Under the pieces are notes generated by a model. It did no database searches and was not told the DNA's origin. It was given only the letters and a program-made list of their open reading frames with translations. Below, piece after piece: positions 19,097 through 27,814 of a stretch of 64,000 nucleotides of DNA. Origin of the DNA: Clostridia bacterium (lineage in GTDB: Bacteria; Bacillota; Clostridia; Christensenellales; Borkfalkiaceae). Position 1 is the first letter of the stretch; each line of letters opens with the position of its first letter. Both the position numbers and the translations under genes were made by a program. Location: NCBI GenBank assembly GCA_900767195.1, contig CAAFYG010000028.1, forward strand, positions 20,306-84,305, given 5' to 3'.

Positions 19097-20911
19097 TTAT
19101 TTCGTTTTGCAGAACGCGCCGATGTAATTTTTTCCTTCCGTCGCGTTGCCCGCGTAATCTTTTTTCAGCATTTTCGCCAGCGGTTTGCCCGCGGTTAAGC
19201 AACGGGAATCCGAGCACAAAAACGCGTTCATACCGCTCAGTCCGTCCGCCGCCTGCACCGATTTCAAGCCCGTATCCGCTTCGAAGCAGTCTGTGCTTTC
19301 GCCCACGCGGTCGGAAAGGAAATTATCGGCGAAGTTATCGAAAATATTGTTCGTTACCACGGCGGTGGGGCAATACGCAAGGTCGAATATCGAAGAACGC
19401 TTGTTTCTCAGGCAGAACACGTTATTCGCGAACACCCAGTTTTTTCCCGTGCCGCTATCGCCCCACGCGTTACTGATTACAATGCCCTGATCGCCCGTTT
19501 CGCCCGGAATCACAATCACGTTGTTCGCAATCGTAAGATCGGAAGAAACGCCCTGAATATGGAACACGGTTTTTCCGTTATCGGCAAACACGTTGTTTCT
19601 GATTACGTTGTTTGTCCACGGAGAATGGCGCGTTTCGCTGATCGGCAAGCCGTCTTCGTCCGGCACGAACGAGCCGTCCTGATTGTATTTTATCTGCGAA
19701 GAGGAATGATTGCACAGCAGAATGCCGCCGCCCTCGTTGTGGTGGCTGTAATTGTACTGAAAAAGAATGTTCGAACAGCCTATGTCTATATCGTAGCCCT
19801 GCCCGTCGCCCGTTCCGGAAGGCAGATGCGTATACGAGGCTTCGTTATACTGAAAAACGATGTTTTTCGAAGAATGACACCAGATGCCCGCCGTATACGT
19901 TCCGGGAAGCCCCAGATACGCCGCATGATACGATTTGTTTCCCTGAATAAAGCCGCCGTTGCCCGCAATCAGCACGATCGCGTCGCCGCCCGTAAACGAA
20001 ATATCGTTGTTTAAAATATTGAAATTTTTATGCGGATACCACCCGTTTTCGTCGTCGTAATAACGGTTGTTGCCCCAGTCGAGCCCCGGACGGCGAGCCC
20101 AGTCGGAATTGATGAAAATACCGCAACGGGAAACGCGCTCGATTTTGTTTTGTTCGATCCATACGTTTTCAAACCAGCTCGCTCCCGGGAACGTACCCGT
20201 GCTCGCGGTGAAATAAATGCCCGAATTCTGATACACGTACCGCGACGCCGAGCATACGTCGGAAGCCACCACCGTTTCGTAAGGCACTTCGCCCGGGCGA
20301 TGCCCCTCCGAAAGATCGTCCCACAAGAAATTTACGTCGTGAATATAATTGTTTCTGAGCACGATGTTTTTCGTTGCGCCCGCTTCGGAAGTGTACACGT
20401 AAATGCCGCGGCGCGCGGTTCTCGACTGCGTTTCCAAGCCCTCCACGCGCACGTTGCTGCCCGAAATTTCCACGCAGTAGGGCTCGGCGGTAAATTTCGC
20501 GTATTCGTTTTCTTCCGTCTGCCCGTACGCGCCTATCAGAAGCGGCGTTTCTTCCGCGGCGCGGAAAGAAACGATTCTCAGCTCTTCGCCGTACTCCGTG
20601 CCCGCCTTGAAAAGCACTTGCACGGGTTTCTCTTCTTCCACGCCTTTAATCAGCGCATTCGCCGCACTCACCGTGCGTTTCGGCGCGGTTTCGGAAAGCC
20701 CGTCGTTTTTATCGTCGCCGTTTTCCGAATCGAAATAATACGAGGTGTATTTTTGCGTATCGGAAATTTCTTCGTAAGCGGGTGCCTGCAAAGCGTCTTC
20801 GTATACCGTAACTTCGCCCGAAGGCTCGTTTGAATTTTCTTCGGAACATCCCGCCGCGAACGGCAACACGAAAGAAGCCGCCATCAACAAACCGATCAAT
20901 TTTTTACACAT
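19097..20911 (-). CDS. Right-handed beta-helix surface lipoprotein (locus A)
   Basis: A 604-aa protein, starting at the ATG at 20911 (MCKKLIGLL..) with GAGAGAAAAAG upstream; a start at 20932 is possible. Lipobox FAAGC. After YYFDSENGDDKNDGLSETAPKRT come many N-x-[FI]-x-x-N repeat rungs of a parallel beta-helix, as in polysaccharide lyases and glycosidases that act on pectin-like polymers. The same design and order occur at 40794-42893. It is probably the extracellular depolymerase or epimerase-type enzyme of the locus, though catalytic residues cannot be assigned by eye. Confidence 0.75.
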   Translation of the reverse strand: MCKKLIGLLMAASFVLPFAAGCSEENSNEPSGEVTVYEDALQAPAYEEISDTQKYTSYYFDSENGDDKNDGLSETAPKRTVSAANALIKGVEEEKPVQVLFKAGTEYGEELRIVSFRAAEETPLLIGAYGQTEENEYAKFTAEPYCVEISGSNVRVEGLETQSRTARRGIYVYTSEAGATKNIVLRNNYIHDVNFLWDDLSEGHRPGEVPYETVVASDVCSASRYVYQNSGIYFTASTGTFPGASWFENVWIEQNKIERVSRCGIFINSDWARRPGLDWGNNRYYDDENGWYPHKNFNILNNDISFTGGDAIVLIAGNGGFIQGNKSYHAAYLGLPGTYTAGIWCHSSKNIVFQYNEASYTHLPSGTGDGQGYDIDIGCSNILFQYNYSHHNEGGGILLCNHSSSQIKYNQDGSFVPDEDGLPISETRHSPWTNNVIRNNVFADNGKTVFHIQGVSSDLTIANNVIVIPGETGDQGIVISNAWGDSGTGKNWVFANNVFCLRNKRSSIFDLAYCPTAVVTNNIFDNFADNFLSDRVGESTDCFEADTGLKSVQAADGLSGMNAFLCSDSRCLTAGKPLAKMLKKDYAGNATEGKNYIGAFCKTK

Positions 20912-20950
20912 ATCTTTTTCTCTCTTTACCATAGATTTTTTCGTAATTTA

Positions 20951-21439
20951 TCATTGCGCCGCTTGCGTCGCGTTTTTTTTCGCCGCTCCGCCTTTTTTGA
21001 AAAAGAACAAAAACGGAATCGGCAGAAGTAACGCGCATACAAGTTTTTCATAAGGGAATCCTGCTCCCGTCATATCGAGAATTCTCGCCGAGGACGAAAT
21101 TGTTCCCAGCCAATATACCAAAAGACAAGCCGCCACGGGCAACGCCATAATCTGTGCAAAATAGCCAGCCATTTCTTCGTTCAGCGCGCCTTTCGCCCAG
21201 ATACAGCCGCATTGCGCCAGAAGCACCACCGCCGCGAAAATCATCACCGTTTTCGCCCATTTTTTTACGGGAACGATGGCGATATAAAAGCCCTGTGTAA
21301 ACGAATCAACGTAAAACAGCGCGGCAAACGGAACAAGATAAATCAGATAATTTTTTGCCCCGTTTCTCTTTGCCGCCGCCGCAATTCCCGCGGAATACAG
21401 TTCAAGCCAAGCGAAAAATATTATCCACCCGATCATCAT
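20951..21439 (-). CDS. Small four-TM membrane protein of the importer cassette (A)
   Basis: A 162-aa protein with about four hydrophobic segments (near 2-20, 30-50, 62-82, 95-115, and a weaker one at 135-150) and a basic C-terminus. Its ATG shares one base with the stop of the solute-binding protein gene (TGATG). The locus B paralogue (42903-43400) has the same place, length and motifs (IAIAAK, LVPFA, P[VM]KK[WY][AG]KTV). I do not recognise the family. Constant linkage to the binding protein suggests a helper of uptake or lipoprotein assembly. Confidence 0.65.
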   Translation of the reverse strand: MMIGWIIFFAWLELYSAGIAAAAKRNGAKNYLIYLVPFAALFYVDSFTQGFYIAIVPVKKWAKTVMIFAAVVLLAQCGCIWAKGALNEEMAGYFAQIMALPVAACLLVYWLGTISSSARILDMTGAGFPYEKLVCALLLPIPFLFFFKKGGAAKKNATQAAQ

Positions 21440-23058
21440 CAGTTTTTACCCTTCTTATCCCTTTGCGCTTTCATTATTTTGTACTGCTGAGTAAGATAGT
21501 CCTGATATTTCTGCCCGCCGCCTTTCAGATAGTCGGTAACATTCACGGTAGCATAATGCAGCGAAGGATCCACCGCGCCGCGCCAAGCTTCGCCCACTCT
21601 GCCGTACAGCGTTTGCTTTTGCTGTGTGTAATCATTGTTGATCGCCGCGGGCGGAACGGGGAACAGATAGTTGATAATATCGTTTTCGATATAATTCGAA
21701 GGATCTGCCGCCGTGGCAATCCATTGTTTTTCTTCTTCGCTGTACCCCTTGTACGTAAGGTTGGAAACGTTCTGATTTTCCACAAGCGTCAGAATACCCG
21801 AATATGCGGGTTCGGTGGCGTAAATTTCCTTTCCCGCGGGATAAGAATACGTGCCGTCGCCGTTATTGATCCAATGCACGCCCTCAACGCCGTAGCGGCA
21901 AAGATTGTAATTATCTTCGCTTTCGTATACCCAGTTCATAAATTTCACGATTTCAGCCGAGTTCTGCGAAGTTTTCATCACGCACGCCGCGAACGTTGCG
22001 GGAGTATTTTTCATAAACCCTTTTTTCGTGGTTTCCGCCGTTTCGGTAAGCGCGCCGAGTACGGTAAATTCCGCTTCCGAATGCTGAGCTTTCGTTTTCC
22101 GCGCCACTTTGATTAAATGCTGTACGGTGGGGTCAAGCACAAACACGCCCGTTTTTCCCGCAATGAAATTCGTTTCGCCCGTTTCGAGCTTGATCATTTC
22201 CGCTTCGTTGGAAACGATTCCCGCTCTCGCCCAGTCGTATTCCTCTTTCAGCACTTTCGCGTATTCGTCGGTAACGTACCCCGGCATCACCTGTAAATTT
22301 TCGCCTTCGCCTCGCGTAGTGTAAGTAAAATAGCCCGAATCGCCGTATGCGCCCAGCGTAAGCACTTTTTCAAGATCCCACGGCGCGCCCGTAATCACGT
22401 GATTGAGATTGTATTTCGCTTTCATCGCCACGCACATATTTTCAAACGCTTCGAGATTGTTCACTAAAATCAAGTTGCCGCTTTTCGCTTTTTTCGCGTC
22501 GTCGGTGTAGCCGCACGCTTCCATCCAGTCTTTCCGCACGAGTATACCGAATTTATAAGGACTGATTACGGAAGGAAAGCCGATAATTTCGTTTCTTACG
22601 GTAGTGAGCGAATCCACGGGATCGCCGGCAATTTTCGCCAGCACGTTTTCGCCGTAATCTTCGAGATCTTCGGTGAGATCGTAAAACCAGTTGTTCGAAA
22701 GCGCGGTATCGTCGATACCTGCGCCGCCGCGCGTGTGAGAAATGGCTATATCCAGCTGATCGCCGCCCGTTAAGGCGTTGGAAACGGCGGAAGAAAAGTC
22801 CGACGAGCCTTTGAAAGTGATTTCGAAATCGAGCTTCGTGCCCGTGTCTTCGTAATAGGCGTTTTCCACTGCCTCGATCACTTCGGTTTCTTCCGATCCT
22901 TCCACCCACGCGAACTCGCTTGACCCGCCCGCGTAAATCACGATTTTAGTTGCGCTTGTTTCGTTCTTCTTATTGTCGTTCTTCTCCGCGCCGCAACCGC
23001 CCGCCGCACAGGCGAACGAAAGCGCGATTGCCGCAACCGTTGTCACTTTTTTCTTCAT
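21439..23058 (-). CDS. Carbohydrate ABC transporter solute-binding lipoprotein (locus A)
   Basis: A 539-aa protein, starting at the ATG at 23058; the upstream GTG lies in the AGAGGTG ribosome site. Lipobox AAGGC. The family-1-like extracellular sugar-binding fold of the LplA/YtcQ type is suggested by its size and by IVIYAGGSSEFAWVEGSE, ISHTRGGAGIDD, FPSVISPYKFGILVRKDWMEACGY and the late NLCRYGVEGVHW. It captures oligosaccharides and hands them to the two permeases encoded just upstream. Closely related to the locus B protein at 43402-45036. Confidence 0.88.
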   Translation of the reverse strand: MKKKVTTVAAIALSFACAAGGCGAEKNDNKKNETSATKIVIYAGGSSEFAWVEGSEETEVIEAVENAYYEDTGTKLDFEITFKGSSDFSSAVSNALTGGDQLDIAISHTRGGAGIDDTALSNNWFYDLTEDLEDYGENVLAKIAGDPVDSLTTVRNEIIGFPSVISPYKFGILVRKDWMEACGYTDDAKKAKSGNLILVNNLEAFENMCVAMKAKYNLNHVITGAPWDLEKVLTLGAYGDSGYFTYTTRGEGENLQVMPGYVTDEYAKVLKEEYDWARAGIVSNEAEMIKLETGETNFIAGKTGVFVLDPTVQHLIKVARKTKAQHSEAEFTVLGALTETAETTKKGFMKNTPATFAACVMKTSQNSAEIVKFMNWVYESEDNYNLCRYGVEGVHWINNGDGTYSYPAGKEIYATEPAYSGILTLVENQNVSNLTYKGYSEEEKQWIATAADPSNYIENDIINYLFPVPPAAINNDYTQQKQTLYGRVGEAWRGAVDPSLHYATVNVTDYLKGGGQKYQDYLTQQYKIMKAQRDKKGKN

Positions 23059-23084
23059 TGTTTTCACCTCTTGTTTTTGATTAT

Positions 23085-23942
23085 TTAACCTTTCACCGCG
23101 CCGGCGGTAATGCCTGCCGCGAAATATTTATGAAGGATTGGCGAAATCAGCACGAGCGGCATCGCCGCGATTACGATCGCCGCATTCTTCTGCGAAATCG
23201 TTGCCGTACTGCCCGCCTGACTATCGAGCATGGTGCGCAACGTGTACTGTACCATCCACAACTTTTCGTTTTTCACGCCGAGATACATCAGCGAATCAAG
23301 CCAGCTGTTCCACCTGCCCACAAACGTGATCAGTCCGATCGTAAACATCATCGGCACGGCAAGCGGGCAAAACACGTGTATCAGCGACTGCAATTCGTTC
23401 GCGCCGTCTAATTCCGCCGCTTCCGCAAGCGTTGCGGGCAAGCCGTAGAAATAATTGCGCATCAGCACGATATTTCCCAGCGATGCCACACAGGGCAGAA
23501 TCAACGCCCACACCGTGTCGTATAATCCCACGTTACGTATTACGAGATACAAGGGAATCGCCCCGCCGCCAAAAAACATAGGAATCGTGAAATACCACGT
23601 GAGAAATTTTCTCCCCGCAATCGTCTTTTTTGAAAGCACGTACGCCGCACCGGTGCAAACCGCCACCGAAAGCAAGGCCGCCGCGCACGATACGAACAAC
23701 GTTACGCCCGCCGAGCGAAGCAGCTGCCCGGACTGAAACAGCTTCGCATAAGCGGAAAAGCCGAAACCCTGGAATGTGAGTCCCAAACCATTCTGAATCA
23801 GTCTCATATCATCGCTGAAAGAAGCCGTGATCATCATCCAGAAAGGAAGAATAAATGCCACGGCGAGAAGCACCATAATCACGGCGTTTATATATACGAA
23901 AACGTCTGCTCTCTTTTTCATTGTTTTTTCACGCTTCGTCAT
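23085..23942 (-). CDS. ABC sugar permease, CarB/YtcP type (locus A)
   Basis: A 285-aa inner-membrane protein with six TM segments. The cytoplasmic EAA loop reads EAAELDGANELQSLIHVFCPLAVPM around residue 180, which docks the ATPase. The C-terminus PILHKYFAAGITAGAVKG is typical of the YtcP/UgpE branch. Start taken at 23942 because TAATG couples it to the upstream permease; MKKRAD at 23921 is the alternative. No ATPase gene is nearby, so a shared MsmX-type ATPase encoded elsewhere is inferred. Confidence 0.9.
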   Translation of the reverse strand: MTKREKTMKKRADVFVYINAVIMVLLAVAFILPFWMMITASFSDDMRLIQNGLGLTFQGFGFSAYAKLFQSGQLLRSAGVTLFVSCAAALLSVAVCTGAAYVLSKKTIAGRKFLTWYFTIPMFFGGGAIPLYLVIRNVGLYDTVWALILPCVASLGNIVLMRNYFYGLPATLAEAAELDGANELQSLIHVFCPLAVPMMFTIGLITFVGRWNSWLDSLMYLGVKNEKLWMVQYTLRTMLDSQAGSTATISQKNAAIVIAAMPLVLISPILHKYFAAGITAGAVKG

Positions 23943-25558
23943 TATATCAATCCCTCGTTATCCGTCTTTTTCACGATTCTGTTCATAATCAGCACAAGCA
24001 TCAGCCCCACAAGCCCCTGCACGATTCCAAGGGCGGTGCTTCCCGAATACCCGCTTCCGCTTGTAATCGATTTCAGAATCGAAGTGCCGATCACCGAAGT
24101 GGTTCGATCGAGCGCGGGCGAAGAATTCGTCATCGCGAGTATCTGATCGGCGTCGTCGCGCACCAGCGAAGCCACGTCAAGAAGAATTTGCAACGTAATC
24201 ACGTTGGAAATGCCCGGCAGCGTTACCGTAATCATTCTCCTGAATCTGCCGCCGCCGTCTATCGTGCACGCCTCGTACAGTTCGTCGTTAATCGAGCCCA
24301 TTGCCGACATATAAATCAGCGTAGACCACCCCATACCTTTCCACAGCGAGGAAATCGAGAGAATCGCCCACCAGTAGCGCGGTTCGTTATACCAAGAAAT
24401 CTCGCTTGCGCCGAGCGATACCAGCAGTTTGTTCAGTACGCCGCCGTCCTGCGTGAACAGGTTGTTCGCCAAACCGCCGAGCGCCACCCACGAAATGAAA
24501 TAGGGAATATAAGAAATCGCCTGAATCGCGCTTCGCGCCGAATTGCTTTTGATTTCGTGCAACAACAGCGAAAAAATCAGAATAAGCGGAAAGTTAGTAC
24601 CGATACGGATCAGCGCGATATAAATCGTGTTTCTCACGGCAAGATAATTCGCCGTGGAATACTCCACGAAAATTCTGCGAAACGCTTTCATCCCCACCCA
24701 TTCGCTTCCGCTTACGCCCTCAAGCAAATTGAAGTCTTGAAAGGCGATCACGATGCCCGCCATAGGTATGTAGCAAAAAAGAGCGACGAGAAGTATTGCG
24801 GGCAGTATAATCAGATACAGCCACCTGTTTTTGCAAATATTTTTCCACGTTTTGCCGCGGAATACGTCGGCTACTCCCGCAGCGAAATAATTTTCTTTCT
24901 TTACAAGCGGTTTTTCAACGCTTTCTTTTTTAATCGCGGACGCTCGCTGCAATTCGTAAAAAGGCTCGGTATCCGTTCCCGCAGTTTCCATCGTTTCCGC
25001 CTTTTCCGCTGTTCCCGTTCCTTGACAGCAAAGGGGCTTTTCGCCGCCGATTTTTTCCGCAAGAGGCACGGTAACTTTTTTGCCCCGCGCGATCAATGCC
25101 GCCGCAAGCGCCGCGATACCGCCGCCGAGCGCAACGCAAAAAATTGCGATTCCTGCAATCGCGGCAGGCGAAAGCGACTGCTCATACACCGCATAGCCGA
25201 GCATAGCGTTCACTTCCACGTCGGTTAAAAGCTCTTCTGTGAGTTCTTCTTCGCCGTTTTCGTTTATATCGAGGCGATAGCGATGCACCAGCGCCGCCAC
25301 GGTTTTCGTAGATCCGATTTCTATCGTATCATCGCCCGCAAGCGATACGTTGTTGCCGGCGTAACGGGTGATCGTGCCGGGAAAAGTAATTTTGAGTGAC
25401 CGCACATTCCCCATATCGGGCATACGGAACACAAAAATCTTTTCGTTTTTCTTCGCGCCGTCGGCGGCGTTTAAAAATTCTTCCGCCGAAAGTTTCTGTC
25501 CGTCCGCCGTACGAGGCAGAATTTTCGTTTGCCCCTCGGCGTTTTTATCGAATTGCAC
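23942..25558 (-). CDS. LplB-type ABC permease with fused extracytoplasmic domain (amber-interrupted)
   Basis: The C-terminal 300 residues are an LplB/MalF-type permease (LYLIILPAILLVALFCYIPM; EAA loop YEACTIDGGGRFRRMITVTLPGI). The preceding ~240 residues contain a beta-rich extracytoplasmic part, one TM (PAAIAGIAIFCVALGG) and a cytoplasmic linker. They match the C-terminal half of the separate locus B protein at 47512-48453. The frame stays open upstream from the GTG at 25558 to an in-frame TAG at 25675-25673 and continues beyond it to 25993. The intact protein would be a ~683-aa fusion; as written, translation must restart inside it or read through the stop. Confidence 0.75.
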   Translation of the reverse strand: MQFDKNAEGQTKILPRTADGQKLSAEEFLNAADGAKKNEKIFVFRMPDMGNVRSLKITFPGTITRYAGNNVSLAGDDTIEIGSTKTVAALVHRYRLDINENGEEELTEELLTDVEVNAMLGYAVYEQSLSPAAIAGIAIFCVALGGGIAALAAALIARGKKVTVPLAEKIGGEKPLCCQGTGTAEKAETMETAGTDTEPFYELQRASAIKKESVEKPLVKKENYFAAGVADVFRGKTWKNICKNRWLYLIILPAILLVALFCYIPMAGIVIAFQDFNLLEGVSGSEWVGMKAFRRIFVEYSTANYLAVRNTIYIALIRIGTNFPLILIFSLLLHEIKSNSARSAIQAISYIPYFISWVALGGLANNLFTQDGGVLNKLLVSLGASEISWYNEPRYWWAILSISSLWKGMGWSTLIYMSAMGSINDELYEACTIDGGGRFRRMITVTLPGISNVITLQILLDVASLVRDDADQILAMTNSSPALDRTTSVIGTSILKSITSGSGYSGSTALGIVQGLVGLMLVLIMNRIVKKTDNEGLI

Positions 25559-25672
25559 GCTTCCCGCCGCACCGTTATAGTACAGCGACCACGTATTGCG
25601 CCAGTTCCCTTTGGCGAGGTTTTCTATCAGTTTCCTGTTTTCGGCATACTCCGCGAACGAAGAAAAAGAATT

Positions 25673-25993
25673 CTATTCGTAATTTCCCGCCGCTTTCACT
25701 TTATCGATTCTGCGGAAGTTCAACTGCACTTCGTACGCGCCGTCTTTGCGCGAACAGGACTTGATTTTTATGTAATCGGAATCTCCCGAATCGTCGTTAT
25801 AGCCGCCGATCGTGCGTTCGAGATTCTTTAAAAATTCGCTTTCCGTTTCGTCGCTTTCCACCGTAAACGTGGCGTTGGCTTTTCCGTTGTGCTTCAGGGA
25901 AGCGACGCCTCCGCCCGTCCAGCCGCCGAACAAAATCACGAACATAGCCGAAAGCACGCATACGAATATGTATTTTTTAATTCTGTTTTTCAA
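25673..25993 (-). pseudogene. 5' part of the fusion permease gene, ended by an in-frame TAG
   Basis: A 106-aa segment starting at TTG 25993, which has GGAGGAGGAG ahead of it; an upstream ATG at 26065 is less well placed. It has a TM or signal anchor (YIFVCVLSAMFVILFGGW), then a domain aligning with the start of the locus B 313-aa protein, including the shared NFRRIDK / KLRRIDK segment. The amber codon is followed by 38 in-frame sense codons up to the GTG at 25558 that still align with locus B. So this looks like a single nonsense change, recoding or a sequencing error rather than decay. Confidence 0.65.
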
Positions 25994-26134
25994 TGCGATC
26001 TTCTCCTCCTCCGTTATATCGCGCCGTTTTTGCCGCCGATTTTGCCGCTTTGAAAACGGCGGCACGCGTTGCCCGATTCCCGTGAAAATCAGCGGTTTGC
26101 GGGCTTTCGATTCCTGAAATTTTTATCACATAAA

Positions 26135-26163
26135 TTTTAACATACCGCTCATTTCGATTGCAA
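26135..26163 (-). promoter_or_regulatory. Candidate promoter of the locus A importer operon
   Basis: On the minus strand TTGCAA (26163-26158), a 17-base spacer and TTAAAA (26140-26135) lie about 140 bases upstream of the TTG start at 25993. The -10 box is a weak match. The AraC regulator of the locus could act here. Confidence 0.4.
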
Positions 26164-26332
26164 TAGAAATAATAACTTATATATGGAAAATATAACTTGT
26201 GGCAGCATTCGGCAAAAAACGAAATTTTGGCAAAATGCCCGTTTTTGCACTGTTTTTGCATCGTTTTCGGCGTTTTTCGGGCTTAAATTCAAATTTTACA
26301 TACGGCAAATTATAATTTACATACCTTCCGAT

Positions 26333-26361
26333 TTGACTTGTTTTTCCTCTTGTGCTATACT
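26333..26361 (+). promoter_or_regulatory. Sigma-70/A promoter of the plus-strand hydrolase operon
   Basis: TTGACT (26333-26338), an exact 17-base spacer and TATACT (26356-26361). The SGNH start codon lies 40 bases downstream. A near-consensus promoter, divergent from the importer operon. Confidence 0.75.
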
Positions 26362-26401
26362 ATATTCAACACGATATTTCATCGCGGCAAAGGAAAAAAT
26401 T

Positions 26402-27052
26402 ATGATAAAAACTTTGGTGTGCATCGGCGACTCGATCACGCGCGGCACGTTCACCGCCGCGAACGAAGAAGCGCCTTTATCGATAGCAACCTTCAACTAT
26501 CCGAAATTGCTTAAAAATCTGCTTAAAGCCCGCGATCTGCACGAATACGGCGTAAACGGAATTTCTTATTGTTCGCTTTCGCCCGTTCAGTCGCGGGAAG
26601 CGCTTGCAAAAACGTGCGCAACTTTCCCCGCGGGCAACGTTACGATTGTAGCGGCGGGCACGAACGATTACGGCACAAGCGTGCCGCTCGGCAACTTCTC
26701 CGATACCGACGATACTTCTTTTTACGGCGCTGCGGATCTGGTTTTTCGCACATTGAAGAGGCTGAACGAACCAAACGGAAACATTTTCGTGCTGTTGCCG
26801 CTCCCCCGCAGAAATGAGCGCGAAAAAAACGGCGCGGGCTTTGTTCTCGCCGACTATCGCGCCGCCCTTTTGAAAAAAGCGGAAAAATATTCTCTTTTTA
26901 CGATCAACGGAGCAAAACTCGCCGTCGATCCTTACGATACAAGCGAAACTTCGTTGATATTCGACGGCACGCACCCCAACGAACAGGGGCATCGACTGCT
27001 TGCGGAATTTCTGTTCCGCGAAATCGAAAACCAACTCAATTCCGCAAAATAA
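26402..27052 (+). CDS. SGNH/GDSL esterase
   Basis: A 216-aa cytoplasmic protein; start at 26402 after AAAGGAAAAAATT. Block I VCIGDSITRG (Ser11), block III AAGTNDYG, and block V DGTHPNEQGH near residue 195 complete the catalytic set. Likely deacylates sugars or oligosaccharides. First gene of a three-gene plus-strand operon with an alpha/beta hydrolase and a GH110-like enzyme, driven by the strong promoter at 26333. Confidence 0.82.
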   Translation: MIKTLVCIGDSITRGTFTAANEEAPLSIATFNYPKLLKNLLKARDLHEYGVNGISYCSLSPVQSREALAKTCATFPAGNVTIVAAGTNDYGTSVPLGNFSDTDDTSFYGAADLVFRTLKRLNEPNGNIFVLLPLPRRNEREKNGAGFVLADYRAALLKKAEKYSLFTINGAKLAVDPYDTSETSLIFDGTHPNEQGHRLLAEFLFREIENQLNSAK

Positions 27053-27108
27053 TCGTAATCGCCCGAAAATACTTGCATATCTCTGCGAATAAGCGAGGAA
27101 AAAATCAA

Positions 27109-27798
27109 ATGGAAAAAACTTACACGTTTTTTTATAACGGACATGAAGCCACGGTAATCGTTCCGGATAACGCGAACGGCGAATGGATATGGAAAACGGA
27201 ATTTCTTTACGCATTCGACGCCGCCGAACGGGCATTGCTTGAAAAAGGCTATACGCGCGTTTATTATTCCGTAAGCGACAAATACGGCTCGCCCGAAGCA
27301 ATCAGGCTGATGCGCGCGTTTTTTTCCGAAGTTACGGCAAAATTTTTTTTACGCGGCAAATGTCATTTATTCGGATTCAGCCGCGGCGGGTTATACGCGT
27401 TCAATTTCGCGTTGTTTTACCCCGAACTCGTGGCAAGCGTGTATCTCGACGCGCCCGTACTCGACTTAAAATCGTGGCCGCTTTCGCACTCCGAAGAACA
27501 ACGGCAGATGTTCGGCGAATACGCGTTGAACGAAGACACGCTACCCCTGTTTCACGAAAACCCCGCGGACAATTTCGGTGAATTTTTTTCGTTGCGCTTA
27601 CCCGTTCTTCTCGTGGCAGGAGCGAAAGATTCGCTTGTGGCGTTTACAGAAAACAGCGGCGCGCTCTTGAAGTATTGCACAAAGCATAAAATCGCGATCG
27701 AATCGTATATCAAGCCGAACGGCGATCATCACCCCCATTCGTTATCCGACGTATCGCCTATAGAACGCTTTGTTGTCTCTCACAGTTTTAAACACTAA
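27109..27798 (+). CDS. Alpha/beta-hydrolase fold esterase
   Basis: A 229-aa protein, with the start chosen at ATG 27109 after GAGGAAAAAATCAA. The nucleophile elbow is LFGFSRGG (Ser91). A later strand holds VLLVAGAKDSLV with the catalytic Asp region, and GDHHPHSL near the C-terminus gives the His. Many members in such loci are carbohydrate esterases, but the sequence does not show the acyl group. Sits 56 bases after the SGNH gene and 16 before the GH110-like gene. Confidence 0.75.
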   Translation: MEKTYTFFYNGHEATVIVPDNANGEWIWKTEFLYAFDAAERALLEKGYTRVYYSVSDKYGSPEAIRLMRAFFSEVTAKFFLRGKCHLFGFSRGGLYAFNFALFYPELVASVYLDAPVLDLKSWPLSHSEEQRQMFGEYALNEDTLPLFHENPADNFGEFFSLRLPVLLVAGAKDSLVAFTENSGALLKYCTKHKIAIESYIKPNGDHHPHSLSDVSPIERFVVSHSFKH

Positions 27799-27814
27799 CC
27801 GCTTTTAAAAAGTT

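Larger units (their letters stand above)
26066..26401. other. Divergent intergenic region between the importer operon and the hydrolase operon
   Basis: AT-rich stretch of about 330 bases holding a promoter for each direction (26135-26163 minus, 26333-26361 plus). No gene is supported in it. The open plus frame that begins at 26183 is only an upstream extension of the SGNH gene, whose ribosome-site-supported start is at 26402. Confidence 0.6.

Noticed and set aside
25673..25675. Genome-wide reassignment of TAG to an amino acid
   Set aside because: Other good genes end at TAG at the expected length (ROK kinase at 30599, the secreted protein at 61593, the partial gene at 63646), so TAG works as a stop here.
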